DNA from: Candidatus Gemmiger avistercoris
GTDB lineage: Bacteria > Bacillota > Clostridia > Oscillospirales > Ruminococcaceae
Reading direction: 5' to 3'
NCBI GenBank assembly: GCA_019116705.1
Contig: DXBF01000031.1
Span: forward strand, 1-57,711
Length of the DNA stretch: 57,711 nucleotides
Part shown: positions 44,062 through 52,973 of the stretch, piece after piece
Numbering within the stretch: the stretch's first letter is position 1
Layout of the letters: each line of letters starts with the position of its first letter
The notes under the pieces: generated by a model
Told to the model about the DNA's origin: nothing
What the model saw: the letters and a program-made list of their open reading frames with translations, nothing else
The model's database searches: none
Made by a program: the position numbers and the translations under genes

Positions 44062-45066
44062 TCAGCGGGCGCGCGGCGCCCTTTTAGCGCAAAGCCACAG
44101 GGTCAGCCGGGGCCCCAGCAGCCGCATCATGGCCTGGAACGCCCGCCAGTCCCGGCGGGACGTCACCTCGGCGCCGTGGCGGTAGAGCGGGCGCAGCTGC
44201 TGCAGGTACGGCAGGCAGGCGCGGCGCACGGCGGCGTCGGGCACAGCGGCGGTGCGCGCCTGGGGCCAGAACACGTCGGCCATGGCGTCCTGCATGGCGG
44301 CCCAGGCCGCCGCGTCGGCCCCGCCGGTGGCGGCCAGACTTGCCAGGTGCCGCTGGGCGGCCACCAGCGCGGCAAAGCGGCGGGGCAGGTTGCGGCTGTC
44401 GTTGAGCAGGCTGCCCGCGCGCCCGGTGCGGTAATGGACGAACACCACGTCCAGGAAGCAGAGCCGCCTGCAGCGGGTCAGCAGCAGCAGGTCGAAGGGC
44501 CAGTCCTCGGCCCAGCGCACATCGTTCCAGAAGCGCAGCCGGTTCTCCCGCAGCCAGGCGCGGCGCAGGCAGTATTTCCACACCGACCAGTGTCCGGCGG
44601 CATACAGCGCCCGCAGGCGGGCGGCGTAGTCGTCGCTCTCAAAAGGGCCGGGGGTCAGGTGCAGGCCGGGGTGTTCGGTGAGGGAGCCGTCGGGCTGCCA
44701 TTCCAGATGCCTGCCGATGTACCAGTCATAGCCGGGGTATGCGGCCAGCGCAGCGCGCAGCGCCGCCAGCAGGCCGGGGGCCATGGCGTCGTCGCTGTCC
44801 AGAAACAGCACCCACTCCCCCTGCGCCGCTTTCAGGCCGGTGTTGCGGGCGGCGGCCAGGCCGCCGTTCGGGCGGTGGAGCGCCTGGAACCCGGGGATCT
44901 CGGCGGCAAAAGCGTCGCACATGGCCCCGCTGGCGTCGGTGGAGCCGTCGTCCACCAGCAGGCATTCCCAGTCCTTCGGGCCTTGCTGCTCGGCCACGCT
45001 CTTGACGCAGGCGGCCAGGTATTGCTGCACGTTGTACACCGGCACGATGATGGAAAACAGCGGCAT
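44062..45066 (-). CDS. GT2 glycosyltransferase
   Basis: This 334-residue GT-A enzyme shows FSIIVPVYNVQQYLAACVKS, the nucleotide-site DDGSTDASG, the DXD-equivalent FLDSDD and the acceptor-region WAEDW (EDW). The layout is that of capsular and teichoic GT2 enzymes using UDP-sugars. A strong AAGGAGG precedes the ATG. It lies between the fucosyltransferase and the flippase genes. The sugar it adds is not known. Confidence 0.88.
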   Translation of the reverse strand: MPLFSIIVPVYNVQQYLAACVKSVAEQQGPKDWECLLVDDGSTDASGAMCDAFAAEIPGFQALHRPNGGLAAARNTGLKAAQGEWVLFLDSDDAMAPGLLAALRAALAAYPGYDWYIGRHLEWQPDGSLTEHPGLHLTPGPFESDDYAARLRALYAAGHWSVWKYCLRRAWLRENRLRFWNDVRWAEDWPFDLLLLTRCRRLCFLDVVFVHYRTGRAGSLLNDSRNLPRRFAALVAAQRHLASLAATGGADAAAWAAMQDAMADVFWPQARTAAVPDAAVRRACLPYLQQLRPLYRHGAEVTSRRDWRAFQAMMRLLGPRLTLWLCAKRAPRAR

Positions 45067-45085
45067 GCGGGGCCTCCTTCCCGGT

Positions 45086-46006
45086 TTATTCCGTTTCGAT
45101 CCGCCGCCAGTACGGCTGGTACAGGGCGGTCTGCTTGGTGTGGGCGTACCAGCGGCCGGGGGCCCAGACCATGCGGTCCGCCGCCGGGGCCAGGTACTGG
45201 GCCCACCAGCTGTAGGTGGAGTTGCTCAAAACAAAACCGCGGCACAGCTGCATCAGCGCCAGGTCCCCCGCCGCGTCCCCCCGGGGCATATAGACGGCGG
45301 GCAGGCCCGCGGTGCCGAGGTTTTCCCGCGCCCACCCGATGTCGTCGGAAAAGACGAACAGCGTGGCCTCGGGGTGGGCGGCGGCCACGGCGGCGGCCGC
45401 CCGGGCGTAGTAGGCCGGGGTGCAGACCTGCAGGATGGCGTTTTCCGGCCTGCAGTAGTCCCCGCGGCGCAGGTGCAGCGCCACCGGCCAGGCTGCGGCG
45501 CGGATCGCCTCGGCCTGCGGCCCCGCGGGCGGGGCCGCAGCGCGCAGTTCCCGCCGGATCACACCGGCATGGTCGGCAAAATAGGCTTCGCTCTGGAAGT
45601 ACCCCCAGGCCAGGAAATCCCGCGCCGGGCCGCGGCGCACGGGGGTATAGCCGTCGGTGGCAAAATGCAGCCCCAGCAGGTTGAGCAGCGGCGCCCAACG
45701 GCGCTCAAAGGCGTTCCAGTCCCGCGCCATCAGGCCCCGGCGCTGCTCGGCCTTGATCATCAGGGCCTTGGCCGCGTTCTGCCGGGGCAAATGCCGTTTG
45801 GCAAAACCCGGTTCCGTCAGGATCTTGATCTCGGGGGCGATGTTCAGCGCTTCCAGCGCGCAGACGGTGTGGGCGGGCGCGCCGTCCCGCCAGTCCTGCC
45901 GGTCCAGCAGCGTGACGGGTTCGCCGCAGCGCAGCCCCAGCGCCCGGGCAAAGGCGTAGATGAACATCTGGTTGCCCAGGCCCCCGGCCAATTCTGCGTA
46001 GATCAT
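45086..46006 (-). CDS. GT11 alpha-1,2-fucosyltransferase
   Basis: This 306-residue enzyme has the GT11 hallmarks: AELAGGLGNQMFIYAFARAL at the N terminus, the GDP-fucose motif HLRRGDY (178-184) and SNSTYSWW near the C terminus. Such enzymes add L-fucose alpha-1,2 to galactose, forming an H-type structure. GDP-fucose genes (gmd, fcl, fkp) are not in the window. The ATG overlaps the upstream GT4 stop codon (ATGA). Together with the GT6 enzyme it could build an A- or B-like antigen on the glycan. Confidence 0.92.
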   Translation of the reverse strand: MIYAELAGGLGNQMFIYAFARALGLRCGEPVTLLDRQDWRDGAPAHTVCALEALNIAPEIKILTEPGFAKRHLPRQNAAKALMIKAEQRRGLMARDWNAFERRWAPLLNLLGLHFATDGYTPVRRGPARDFLAWGYFQSEAYFADHAGVIRRELRAAAPPAGPQAEAIRAAAWPVALHLRRGDYCRPENAILQVCTPAYYARAAAAVAAAHPEATLFVFSDDIGWARENLGTAGLPAVYMPRGDAAGDLALMQLCRGFVLSNSTYSWWAQYLAPAADRMVWAPGRWYAHTKQTALYQPYWRRIETE

Positions 46007-47109
46007 GCGCGGCCTCCCAGTTGGTCGTAGAGTTGTTCCATGCGGCGGGCGGCGGTGTGCAGTTCGTACCCGGCGGCTTCCAGTTCGGCCCAGCGGCCGG
46101 TGTGGGGGCCTTGCCCTGCGATGGCCCGGGCCGTGGCGGCCCACTCCGCCAGCGGCGCGTCCAGCGGCAGGAAATGCACCAGATCCGTCACCGCGCCGTC
46201 GGGCGGCACGTTGGTGGAAGCCAGGCAGGGCACGCCGCAGCCCTGGGCCTCCACCAGTGTGACGGGGCTGCCCTCGAAGTTGCTGGGCAGCAAAAACAGG
46301 TCGAAGGCGTTCATATAGGCGGGCACGTCGCTCTGCACCCCGGCAAAAACGGCCCGCCCGCCCAGGCCGTGGCGGGCCAGGGCCTGACGCATGGGGGCTT
46401 CCATCTCCCCCGCGCCCACCAGCATCAGTTTCCACGCCGGATCGGCAGCGGCCAGCGCCGCGAACACTTCCACAAGGAACAGCGGGTTCTTCTGATGGTT
46501 GAGCCGCCCCACGAACCCGGCCAGCTTCTCGTTTTCCGCCACGCCGTAGCGGGCGCGGGTGGCCGCGCGGGCCGCCGCGTCGGGGCGGAAGCGGGCTTTG
46601 TCCACCGCGTTGCAGGCCACCGCAAAATTGGGGCGGCGGTCGATGTGGTCGCCAAAGACGAAGCGCCCCGCCGCCACGCCGCAGCCCAGGAAATAATCGG
46701 CCGCCAGCTGGTAGACCCCGTGGGCCGCCCGCCAGACCAGCGTCATGGGCGGGTAGACGATGTGGCTGTGGACGATGATCTTCGCTTTGGGGCACAGGGC
46801 GCGCATCATGACGCAGACCGGCGCGCCGATCTTGCTGGCCGTGTGGTAGTGGATGATGTCGTAGTCCTTGTGGGTGCGCAGATGCCGCCGCAGCGCGCGG
46901 ATGCGGTCCTTTTTATGGTCGGGCACCGCGATGATGCGCACCCCGGCGGCTTCCAGCGCGGGGGCGCTGGAAGCCTGGTCCGGCGGGCACTGCCCCACAA
47001 AGAGGTCCACCCGGTACTTCGTCAGATCCATATGGAGCAGCAGGTTCTGCACATAGCGCTGCACGCCGCTCTGCACGCCCAGGTGGTTGCTGATCATGAG
47101 GATGCGCAC
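46003..47109 (-). CDS. GT4 glycosyltransferase (EpsF-like)
   Basis: This 368-residue GT-B enzyme opens MRILMISNHLGVQSGVQRYV and carries the donor-site motif NFEGSPVTLVEAQGCGVP (EX7E). The GFVGRLNHQKNP segment is the typical GT4 hinge. It overlaps the fucosyltransferase start. EpsF/CapM-like enzymes add internal sugars of exopolysaccharide repeat units. The specific linkage cannot be assigned. Confidence 0.88.
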   Translation of the reverse strand: MRILMISNHLGVQSGVQRYVQNLLLHMDLTKYRVDLFVGQCPPDQASSAPALEAAGVRIIAVPDHKKDRIRALRRHLRTHKDYDIIHYHTASKIGAPVCVMMRALCPKAKIIVHSHIVYPPMTLVWRAAHGVYQLAADYFLGCGVAAGRFVFGDHIDRRPNFAVACNAVDKARFRPDAAARAATRARYGVAENEKLAGFVGRLNHQKNPLFLVEVFAALAAADPAWKLMLVGAGEMEAPMRQALARHGLGGRAVFAGVQSDVPAYMNAFDLFLLPSNFEGSPVTLVEAQGCGVPCLASTNVPPDGAVTDLVHFLPLDAPLAEWAATARAIAGQGPHTGRWAELEAAGYELHTAARRMEQLYDQLGGRA

Positions 47110-47151
47110 GGGCGGGCCTCCTTTCGTCTTGAAACGCCGCCGGAAAGCGGC

Positions 47152-48057
47152 TTACCAATAGCTGCCGCCCTCCACCGTTTCCCGGTGGGCGACGCCCTCG
47201 TTTTCGGCCGGACGCACCCAGGCGTCGTTGTACAGGCGGGAGATCACCGGGTGGGCGTCCCACCGTTTGCCCCGTATGCCGAACAGCAGCTGGGTAGCCC
47301 CGCTCATCTGGATGGCGGTATGGCCGGTGTCCCGCGCGTGGGCGGCCAGGGGCAGGCCGTAGGCCCCCGCCCCGATGATCGCCACCTCATAGTCGGCGGC
47401 GTCCATCTGCCGCTGCATGGCGGCCAGCGCGTCGAACCAGGAGGCATAGCCGGTCTCCTGCCCTGCCAAGCCCTGCACGGCCTGCACGACCGTCAGCGAG
47501 GCAAACGCCGGCAGGACCCCGGTACCGGGGAACAGCTGCTCCCGCCGGGCATACTGGCGCAGGATGGTATCCCGGAAGGGATGCACCACCAGCACCCGTT
47601 TGCCCGCCAGGGCGGCGCTCCAGGGGCGGTCGTGGTAGTAGGGTTCCAGCGCCCGCAGTCTGGTGAAGGCCGTGGTATCCCGGCAGCCGCGGATCACTTC
47701 CCGCTCGGCCCCCACGTCCCACAGGGCCAGCAGGTCGGCGCTGTGGGCGCAGTCCACATACAGGCGGCAGAACCGCGCCAATGTGCCGTCGTCGGTGGGG
47801 AACACGCCGGACAGGTTGCGGATGTCCTGCCGCGTGCGGCCGCTGAAGGTCCCGCCCTGCAGCCAGTCGGCCACGGTGCGCATCTCGGTGGCGCCGCAGC
47901 GGGCGAACAGCCAGGGCCCGCCCCGCGCCACCGCCGCACGGGCGGCGTCATTGCCCGCCGCCGCGTCCAGCACTTTCACCCCGCGGTATTTGACGCCGAA
48001 CCGCAGCCCTTTGTACAGGTTGCGGGCGGCCTCCAGCAGCGCGTTGTCGTTATCCAT
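47152..48057 (-). CDS. GT-D-like protein of a glycan cluster
   Basis: This 301-residue protein has no motif of the large glycosyltransferase families. A segment FARCGATEMRTV (52-63) resembles the RFGDGE-type region of GT-D (DUF1792) enzymes in position and flanking pattern, with the acid Glu58 retained. The C terminus has a Trp/Asn/Glu-rich tail ending GGSYW. Its start overlaps the upstream GT4 gene by 8 bp, so it belongs to the operon. A transferase role is an inference; it may be an uncharacterised family. Confidence 0.55.
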   Translation of the reverse strand: MDNDNALLEAARNLYKGLRFGVKYRGVKVLDAAAGNDAARAAVARGGPWLFARCGATEMRTVADWLQGGTFSGRTRQDIRNLSGVFPTDDGTLARFCRLYVDCAHSADLLALWDVGAEREVIRGCRDTTAFTRLRALEPYYHDRPWSAALAGKRVLVVHPFRDTILRQYARREQLFPGTGVLPAFASLTVVQAVQGLAGQETGYASWFDALAAMQRQMDAADYEVAIIGAGAYGLPLAAHARDTGHTAIQMSGATQLLFGIRGKRWDAHPVISRLYNDAWVRPAENEGVAHRETVEGGSYW

Positions 48058-49162
48058 GGGCGTTCCTCCGCCCTGCGAGCAGGTCCAGCGCCAGTTCGGC
48101 GCTGTTCTGCCACAGGAAATGTTCGTTGATGCGTTTCTGCGCCGCCGCGCCCATGGCCGCGTCCACCCGTTCCAGGGCGGCGGCCATCTGGGGCACGGTA
48201 TCGCACAGGATGCCGCTGACCCCGTCCTCGATGATCAGGTCGGGCCCCGGTGCGTGGCGGGCCACCGGCGGGCAGCCCGCGTACATGGCTTCCAGCAGGC
48301 TCATGCCGAAGATCTCCTGCTCGTTGAGGTTGACGAACGCGTCGCAGGCATGGTAATAGACGTGCACCGCCGTGTTGGCCAGCTGGGGGATCAGGCGGCA
48401 GCGCCCCAGCAGGCCGGCCCCCTCCAGCGCCCGGCGCAGCGCAGCGCCCTGGCTGCCCTGCCCGATGACCACGGCCTGCCACCCCGGCGCAGCCTGCAAA
48501 AGCGGCACCAGGTCCAGCGGGCGCTTGTAGGGGTCCAGCCGCCCCACGAACAGCAGGATGCGGGCGTCCCGGTCCAGCCCCACGGCGCCGCGCAGCTTTT
48601 CCTTCCGGTCCGGCAGCGCGGGAATAATGGCGGTGTCCAGCCCCACGGGCATCAGTCCGGCGCAGGGCACCCCCAGCGCGCGCAGTTCCGCCGCCACCGC
48701 GGGGGTCTTGGCGAAGGTGGGGGTCCTGCGGTAGACCGCCAGATTGCGGCGCAGCAGCAGGTCCATGACCCGGCGCACCAGCCCGTGGGGGGACTGGCTT
48801 TTCAGCGCCCCCAGCTGGCTGTAGAACACGATGCCGTGGCGGCGGCAGAAGCGGTAGAGCGACGGCACGCCGGGGGAATTGTCCCCCATCACATGGACGG
48901 CGTCGGCGTGTTCGTCCAGCAGGACCTGCCAGCTTTTGTAGAACGCCTGGGAGCCCAGCGCCCGCACCGGCAGGGTGTAGATGCGGACGTTGGGTTCCGG
49001 GTCCTCCACCGCCGGCGCCCGGGCCGCCGGGTCGGGGTAGAGCACCACGCCCCGGGCCCCCAGCGCCGCAAAGGCGCGGGCCAGGCCCACTTCCTGCCGG
49101 TTGTACAGGCCCTTGCGGCCGGAGGGGCCGCAGTAAAACTGCGGGATGACGATGGTTTTCAT
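48050..49162 (-). CDS. GT4 glycosyltransferase
   Basis: This 370-residue GT-B enzyme opens MKTIVIPQFYCGPSGRKGLY. It has the hinge LLFVGRLDPYKRPLDL and the donor-site motif NEQEIFGMSLLEAMYAGCPP. The start at 49162 overlaps the upstream stop codon (ATGA). Its gene overlaps the GT-D-like gene, so both are made in coupled fashion. It probably transfers one sugar of the glycan repeat; the donor is unknown. Confidence 0.87.
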   Translation of the reverse strand: MKTIVIPQFYCGPSGRKGLYNRQEVGLARAFAALGARGVVLYPDPAARAPAVEDPEPNVRIYTLPVRALGSQAFYKSWQVLLDEHADAVHVMGDNSPGVPSLYRFCRRHGIVFYSQLGALKSQSPHGLVRRVMDLLLRRNLAVYRRTPTFAKTPAVAAELRALGVPCAGLMPVGLDTAIIPALPDRKEKLRGAVGLDRDARILLFVGRLDPYKRPLDLVPLLQAAPGWQAVVIGQGSQGAALRRALEGAGLLGRCRLIPQLANTAVHVYYHACDAFVNLNEQEIFGMSLLEAMYAGCPPVARHAPGPDLIIEDGVSGILCDTVPQMAAALERVDAAMGAAAQKRINEHFLWQNSAELALDLLAGRRNAHG

Positions 49163-50148
49163 GGATAGGGGTTCCCCTTTGCCTTGTCCTTGGTCAGATA
49201 CCGCGCGTCGATGATCTCCAGCGCTTCGTCGCGGCAGTAGGTGTGGATGCCGATGATGTCCGCCGGGTCCAGCCCCTCGATCTGCACGGCGCGGGGCATG
49301 GCGGCGCACAGCGGCACCTCGGAATGGCCCCGCCGGACCAGGAACTGCAGGTACACGCCATAGTCCACCCGGGTGCTGACCTGGGTGGGGCGGACGACCT
49401 GTTCCCCCAGCAAAAACAGCGGCCCGGCGTTGCGGCTGGTCAGGTCAAACGTTCGGTGCTGCAGGTTGAACGCCTCGTCGGGCAGCAGTTCAAAGGGGCC
49501 TTCGGGCGCGGGGGCCGGCTCGGTCCCCGGCAGCTGCGGCCCGGGCGCGGCGGCCCGCCGCAGGGTGCAGCGGCGGTAGCGCACAAAAAGCTGGTTGTCG
49601 GGCTTTGTCTCGCTGCACAGCAGCGTCAGCGCCTCGGGGGTGCGGTCTACCAGGATGGCGTCGCAGAGTTCCCCGTCCACGGCAAACCGCTGGACCAGTT
49701 CCCAGCCGGTGGGGAACTCGCGGCAGCGGTAAAGGCGCAGGCTGTGGTCGGCGCCGCTCTCGGGGATCATCCAGATCGCATCGTTCCAGCTGAAAACCAT
49801 CGGGAAGGACAGGTGGAACGCCTCTTCCAGCGCCACCTGCCAGGGTCCGGCCGTGCCGTCGGCGGCCAGTTCGCAGACCTCGATGCGCCCCTTGCCGGCA
49901 GCGCGGTCCATGGCCTCGGCAAAGAGCCAGCGGCCGCCGTCCTTGTGGAAGAGCAGCGGGTCGGCGTACCAGAAGCCCTCCCGCCCCGGCAGCTGCCGGT
50001 AAGGTTCCGCCCCCAGGGCGGGCAGGGGGTCGGCCCCCGCCCCCTCAGGGCGGCGGCGCACGGCCACCGTATAGATCTCTTTTTCGCCCATCACTTTGCG
50101 CAGCAGCCGCCGGGGCGGCATATGCAGGGCGCGGTATAGCTGGTTCAT
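49159..50148 (-). CDS. Beta-propeller (GINT1-N-like) protein of the glycan cluster
   Basis: This 329-residue protein has repeated beta segments with Trp/Phe and Asp, such as FWYADPLLFHKDGGRWLFAE and FSWNDAIWMIPESG. These resemble the five-bladed propeller found at the N terminus of plant GINT1 and in bacterial LPS-region proteins, which is structurally like GH43/32/68 folds. Whether it hydrolyses, binds or transfers sugar is not known. It is the second gene of the operon and overlaps both neighbours by 4 bp. Confidence 0.6.
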   Translation of the reverse strand: MNQLYRALHMPPRRLLRKVMGEKEIYTVAVRRRPEGAGADPLPALGAEPYRQLPGREGFWYADPLLFHKDGGRWLFAEAMDRAAGKGRIEVCELAADGTAGPWQVALEEAFHLSFPMVFSWNDAIWMIPESGADHSLRLYRCREFPTGWELVQRFAVDGELCDAILVDRTPEALTLLCSETKPDNQLFVRYRRCTLRRAAAPGPQLPGTEPAPAPEGPFELLPDEAFNLQHRTFDLTSRNAGPLFLLGEQVVRPTQVSTRVDYGVYLQFLVRRGHSEVPLCAAMPRAVQIEGLDPADIIGIHTYCRDEALEIIDARYLTKDKAKGNPYP

Positions 50149-51308
50149 GCTTGGTCCTTTGCATACGCGCGCATCAGCGCGCGGTAGTTTTCTTCTTCAC
50201 TGTAGCGCCGCCGGGCTTCGGCGGCGATGGCCGCGCAGTCGAATGTCATGCCCGCCAGCTGCCGCACGGCTGCGGCCAGGGCGGCGGCGTCGCCGGGGGC
50301 GAAGCGCAGCCCGTCCACCCCGGGCCGCACCGAAGCGCCCACGTTGCCCAGGTCGCTGGCCAGCACCGGGGTGCCCAGGGCGTGGGCCTCGGCGGGGACC
50401 AGGGCGAAACTCTCATAACACAGGCTGGCCGCCGCCACGGCGCGGCTTTCGGCCATATGGCGGGCCAGTTCCTCCGGCGGCAGCTGGCCCAGGATGCGCA
50501 CCCGCGGCCCCGCGTGCTGCCGCGCCCAGGCTTCCAGGGGCCCCGTCCCGGCCACCAGCAGTTCGGGGGCGTCCGGCCCCAGCAGGGCCCAGGCTTCCAG
50601 CACGGTGCGCAGGCCCTTGAGTTCCTCCAGCCGCCCTGCAAAGACCACCTGGTCCCGCCGCGCGGCCCAGGGCAGGGCCGCCTGCCGGGGCAGCCGCACG
50701 GGGTTGGGCTTGACGGCCAGACGCTCAGGGTCGAACAGGGGGCGCAGGCGGTTGAATTCCAGCAGTTTGGCGCGGTCAAACTCGGTGGGGGCCAGCAGGG
50801 TCACGCCGCGCCAGGTGCCCAGGCGGCGGTGCAGCGCGTAGGCCGCCGCCACCACGGCGGTCTGGGCCAGACTGCCCCGGTAGCAGCGGTGGCGCAGGGC
50901 GCATTGCAGGCCGCGGGCGGGGCAGTCCTCGCACACGGCGCCGTCCCGCAGCAGCACGCCGTTGGGGCAGAACAGCCGGAAATTGTGCAGCGTCTGCACC
51001 ACCGGCACGCCGCAGCCCTTGGCGGCCCGCACCACGGTGGGGCTGAGGGCCAGCAGCGTGTTGTGGATGTGCACGGCGTCCACGCCTTCCTGCCGGATGA
51101 GCGCGGCCACCTCCCGCGCGGCGCGGCGGTTCCACACCGCGCGCAGCGGCAGCAGCAGCCCCGCAGGGCCGCGGGCGGCTTCCCCGTTGCTGCGCTCATA
51201 GGTGAGCACGGTATGGCCGTGCTCTTCCAGCAGCGTGCGCTCGGCGGCAAAGACGGCGTCCTCGCCGCCGGGCAGCCGGTAATGGCAGTGGATCAGCAGG
51301 ATCTTCAA
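50145..51308 (-). CDS. GT4 glycosyltransferase, first gene of the glycan operon
   Basis: This 387-residue GT-B enzyme opens MKILLIHCHYRLPGGEDAVF, with a cysteine-rich insert (CEDCPARGLQC) common in this GT4 subgroup. The donor-site region is CYESFALVPAEAHALGTP (EX7E). The start is a TTG at 51308, with AAGGGGG about 8 bp upstream. A promoter lies at 51350-51378, so this is the promoter-proximal gene of a minus-strand operon that may run to 34603. Confidence 0.86.
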   Translation of the reverse strand: MKILLIHCHYRLPGGEDAVFAAERTLLEEHGHTVLTYERSNGEAARGPAGLLLPLRAVWNRRAAREVAALIRQEGVDAVHIHNTLLALSPTVVRAAKGCGVPVVQTLHNFRLFCPNGVLLRDGAVCEDCPARGLQCALRHRCYRGSLAQTAVVAAAYALHRRLGTWRGVTLLAPTEFDRAKLLEFNRLRPLFDPERLAVKPNPVRLPRQAALPWAARRDQVVFAGRLEELKGLRTVLEAWALLGPDAPELLVAGTGPLEAWARQHAGPRVRILGQLPPEELARHMAESRAVAAASLCYESFALVPAEAHALGTPVLASDLGNVGASVRPGVDGLRFAPGDAAALAAAVRQLAGMTFDCAAIAAEARRRYSEEENYRALMRAYAKDQA

Positions 51309-51349
51309 CGCCGTTCGCCCCCTTTTTGCTGCACTTTGCCTATTTTGCT

Positions 51350-51378
51350 ATTATACCCTTTTTGCCGCCGCTGCGCAA
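51350..51378 (-). promoter_or_regulatory. Promoter of the glycan operon
   Basis: TTGCGC and a perfect TATAAT are separated by 17 bp on the minus strand. The transcript would start near 51343, giving a leader of about 34 nt before the TTG start codon. No other strong promoter was found between here and 37188. Confidence 0.65.
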
Positions 51379-51463
51379 GGACGTGGCAAAAGGAAGCGGC
51401 CCCGCCACCGCGGAGCCGCAGACTTTCCTTCGTATGGGCCGCCGGACGCCCGCGCGGCGGGCT

Positions 51464-52240
51464 TTACCGGCCGTTGAGTTCGTCCTCCCGCATTTTGCGG
51501 ATGGTCTCCTCGATGTGGAAGCTCTTTTCCAGCGGCGGATAAATGGCCATCAGGCTGAGCAGCGCGGGCAGCCAGAGGCTGGTGACCAGCAGCACCGGCG
51601 CGCTGATGGGGAAGAAACCGACGACCAGCCCCCAGTACACGCCCTGCCACAGCACCCCCAGCAGCGTGCGCGGCAGGTAGCCGAAGAACAGCAGCACTGC
51701 GTTTTTGAGCAGGCTGGCAAAAGGCAGGTCCAGCAGCGCCACCTGCGCGAAAAGATACTGGGCCAGGCCGCCCAGCAGCACCAGGCCGATGACCAGCACC
51801 ACCAGCAGGCTGCCCTGCCCGGTGCCCAGGTGCCAGGCCGCAAAGATCTGCATGGCCAGGATCAGGCCGCCCACCGCGCCCGGCAGCAGCGAACCCTTGA
51901 GATTGCGCTTCCACACCTGGCGGTAGGTGGCCCACCAGTAGCCGGGCTCGTCCCGCAGGCTGCGCAGGATGGTATCCTGCAGGCCGGCCAGCTGGGGCGC
52001 GGCGATCATGCCGCCCAGCGCCCCGGCCAGCAGCATAGGCAGCACGGCGTGGGTCAGCAGCGAAAGGATGAGCCCCAGCGCAAAGGGCAGCGCGCTGAGC
52101 AGCGCCAGCATGCCCGCGCACCAGAAAGAAAGCATGTCGCGCCCCAGCACCTCCGCAAAGCGGGCCGCGCCCTTTTTGCGCGGGGTGTCGGGGTTTACGC
52201 CCGGGCCCGGGCGGTCGTAGTGCATGTTGAACAGTCCCAT
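51464..52240 (-). CDS. DUF624-like membrane protein
   Basis: This 258-residue protein opens MGLFNMHYDRPGPGVNPDTP, a start typical of DUF624/YesL-like proteins in Clostridia, and has about six membrane helices. AGGAGAG precedes the ATG. DUF624 proteins often sit beside carbohydrate transporters, but here the gene follows Nudix and methyltransferase genes with a 13-bp gap. The function is unknown. Confidence 0.7.
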   Translation of the reverse strand: MGLFNMHYDRPGPGVNPDTPRKKGAARFAEVLGRDMLSFWCAGMLALLSALPFALGLILSLLTHAVLPMLLAGALGGMIAAPQLAGLQDTILRSLRDEPGYWWATYRQVWKRNLKGSLLPGAVGGLILAMQIFAAWHLGTGQGSLLVVLVIGLVLLGGLAQYLFAQVALLDLPFASLLKNAVLLFFGYLPRTLLGVLWQGVYWGLVVGFFPISAPVLLVTSLWLPALLSLMAIYPPLEKSFHIEETIRKMREDELNGR

Positions 52241-52253
52241 TTTACTTACTCTC

Positions 52254-52973
52254 CTACTGTTGTTTTTGGCCGGGGGCGGCGGCCGCCCCCTTTGTTTCTC
52301 CGTAACGGGCGGCGCCGGCTTCGATCAGGATGTCGGGTTCCAGCCGCAGCCCCGGGCGGCGGCCCTTTTGGGCTTCCACCAGAAAAAGCCCCGGCACGCG
52401 GCCCGCCCGCTGCCGCACGAAGGCCAGCCGCTTGGGTTCCAGCCGGACGGCCCGCAGCGCGCAGAGCACTTCCGCCAGCTGGTCGGGGCGCTGGCACAGG
52501 GCAAAGCGCCCGCCCTCCCGCAGCGCGCGGGCCGCAGCCTGCGCCGCGTCGGCCAGGGTGCAGGTATCGGCGTGGCGGGCGATGGCCCGCACCGGGTCGG
52601 GGCTGCGGGGTCCCGCCGTGAAGTAGGGCGGGTTGCAGGCGGCAAGGTCGTACCGGCCCTGTTCCGGCCCGGTCCGGCAGAAGGCCCGCAGGTCGGCGCA
52701 CAGCGGCGTGATATGGCCGATGCCGTTTTCCCGCAGCGACGCCGCGCACAGGGCGCTGGCGGCGGGGTCCAGTTCCACCGCCGTGCAGGGACCGCGGTGG
52801 CCGCCGTCGTGCCAGACCAGCGCCACGATGCCGCAGCCGCTGCACAGGTCCAGCGCCCGTTCCCGCGGGCGCGGGGCGGCAAAGCGGGCCAGCAGCAGCG
52901 CGTCGGTGCCGAAGCCCGCCCTCGGCGCGGTACACACCCGGGTGCCATGGTCCAGGACCTCGGCCCGGTTCAC
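52254..52973 (-). CDS. SAM-dependent N6-adenine methyltransferase (TrmN6-like)
   Basis: This 239-residue class I methyltransferase has the SAM loop LDLCSGCGIVALVW and the catalytic motif NPPY in AACNPPYFTAG, as in tRNA1(Val) A37 N6-methyltransferase. The start is GTG and overlaps the Nudix stop codon (GTGA). tRNA modification is the best guess; rRNA or protein substrates cannot be excluded. Confidence 0.87.
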   Translation of the reverse strand: MNRAEVLDHGTRVCTAPRAGFGTDALLLARFAAPRPRERALDLCSGCGIVALVWHDGGHRGPCTAVELDPAASALCAASLRENGIGHITPLCADLRAFCRTGPEQGRYDLAACNPPYFTAGPRSPDPVRAIARHADTCTLADAAQAAARALREGGRFALCQRPDQLAEVLCALRAVRLEPKRLAFVRQRAGRVPGLFLVEAQKGRRPGLRLEPDILIEAGAARYGETKGAAAAPGQKQQ

